Below are positions 6,186 to 6,628 of a stretch of 6,628 nt of DNA, one piece after another. This stretch comes from Sporomusa sp. (GTDB taxonomy: Bacteria > Bacillota_C > Negativicutes > Sporomusales > Sporomusaceae). A program made the position numbers and the translations under genes. The DNA lies in assembly GCA_029256645.1 (NCBI GenBank), contig JAQSXM010000196.1, positions 1 to 6,628 of the forward strand, given 5' to 3'. The notes under the pieces were generated by a model, which had not been told where the DNA came from, searched no databases, and saw only the letters and a program-made list of their open reading frames with translations. Position 1 is the first letter of the stretch; every line of letters begins with the position of its first letter.

Positions 6186-6628
6186 TCATGTTTGTGGCGC
6201 ATTTTTTCTCACAAAATCCAGAAATTGACGCACAGCGTGTGAAAGGTAGCGCGCCTTTTTCCATACAAAAGCCAAATTTAGATATAATTGGGGGTCTACA
6301 AGAGGTCGTGAAATAAGCATTCTGGCATCAAGGCTTTTACAGAGCTTTCTGGGCAATAATGCAATTCCAAGATCATCTGCTACCATTTGCGTTATCAAAT
6401 CACGTTGCGATGTCTCCAGTACAATCTTCGGAGTAAACCCGGCTTGCTGACAACGGCTTATGATCAAATCATGCAGTCTATATTCATTATTATATATAAT
6501 GAATTGTTCATTGATTAGTTGCTTGTAGTCCACTACCTCCTCTTGCGCTAATCTATGCTTTGGCTGCATGATTATGTCATGAGGATCTCGTTCTAGCCAC
6601 AGCTTCTCATACTGTTCATCCTGCTCAG
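6186..6628 (-). CDS. LysR-family transcriptional regulator, C-terminal part (5' end outside window)
   Basis: An open frame on the minus strand enters from the right edge and ends at TGA 6186-6188, giving 146 visible residues. These match the second half of a LysR effector-binding domain. A strand resembling RDPHDIIMQPKHRLA opens the segment. It is followed by the ligand-domain core with ETSQRDLITQMVADDLGIALLPRKL, the usual 'V..G.GIALLP' element, and a final helix AVRQFLDFVRKN. The N-terminal helix-turn-helix is off the window. An internal ATG at 6569 is not the true start, since the frame and the homology continue upstream of it. The gene precedes the isl operon in the same direction (176 nt from LysR stop to transporter ATG), so it is a plausible sulfonate-sensing regulator, inferred from position only. 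The tandem layout differs from the common divergent LysR arrangement. Confidence 0.9.
   Translation of the reverse strand, partial: EQDEQYEKLWLERDPHDIIMQPKHRLAQEEVVDYKQLINEQFIIYNNEYRLHDLIISRCQQAGFTPKIVLETSQRDLITQMVADDLGIALLPRKLCKSLDARMLISRPLVDPQLYLNLAFVWKKARYLSHAVRQFLDFVRKNAPQT

Noticed and set aside
6186..6569. Reading the LysR segment as a complete 127-residue gene
   Set aside because: The frame stays open to the window edge, and the residues before the ATG at 6569 continue the LysR effector domain. It is a partial gene, not a truncated one.

Overview
The window most likely comes from an anaerobic Gram-positive-lineage bacterium (Bacillota/Firmicutes, possibly Negativicutes such as the Sporomusa group; the class is a low-confidence guess). 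The signs are the 16S 5' end, tRNA genes with encoded CCA, a Firmicutes-style rrn leader motif (TTCCCTGAAAACTGAACA), near-consensus sigma-A promoters with 17-bp spacers, a full-length Shine-Dalgarno, a DUF1540 mini-protein and an oxygen-sensitive glycyl radical enzyme (GRE).

Left part (1-867): everything reads on the minus strand. In transcription order there is a consensus promoter (760-788), tRNA-Leu(CAA), tRNA-Pro(UGG) and tRNA-Val(GAC). A likely rRNA promoter and leader box follow (389-446), then tRNA-Gly(GCC) and the first ~97 nt of 16S rRNA, which runs off the left edge. This is a tRNA cluster placed in front of an rRNA operon.

Middle (868-1168): a 54-residue, cysteine-rich DUF1540 protein lies on the plus strand. 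A large symmetrical hairpin (1049-1098) and a second hairpin overlapping the stop of the next gene (1145-1167) separate it from the convergent operon.

Right part (1154-6628): a minus-strand catabolic operon in the order (LysR regulator, C-terminal part only) - promoter - leader hairpin - MFS transporter - glycyl radical enzyme - radical SAM activase. The GRE carries Arg184, Gln188, Trp369, Cys463, Glu465, Arg673, Phe677 and Gly800. Each sits exactly five positions before the active-site residues I recall for Desulfovibrio isethionate sulfite-lyase IslA (R189, Q193, W374, C468, E470, R678, F682, G805). I therefore call the pair islA-islB. The inferred pathway is uptake of isethionate (2-hydroxyethanesulfonate) or a close relative by the MFS carrier, radical C-S cleavage to acetaldehyde and sulfite by IslA, and installation of the glycyl radical on IslA by IslB. 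No sulfite reductase or acetaldehyde dehydrogenase is in the window, so the fate of the products is not visible.

The most notable regulatory feature is that the only good promoter for the operon (6126-6154) lies upstream of a 22-bp hairpin followed by seven U residues (6036-6093). Transcripts would have to pass a strong intrinsic terminator before the first gene. The promoter spacer also holds a 15-bp imperfect palindrome that could be an operator.
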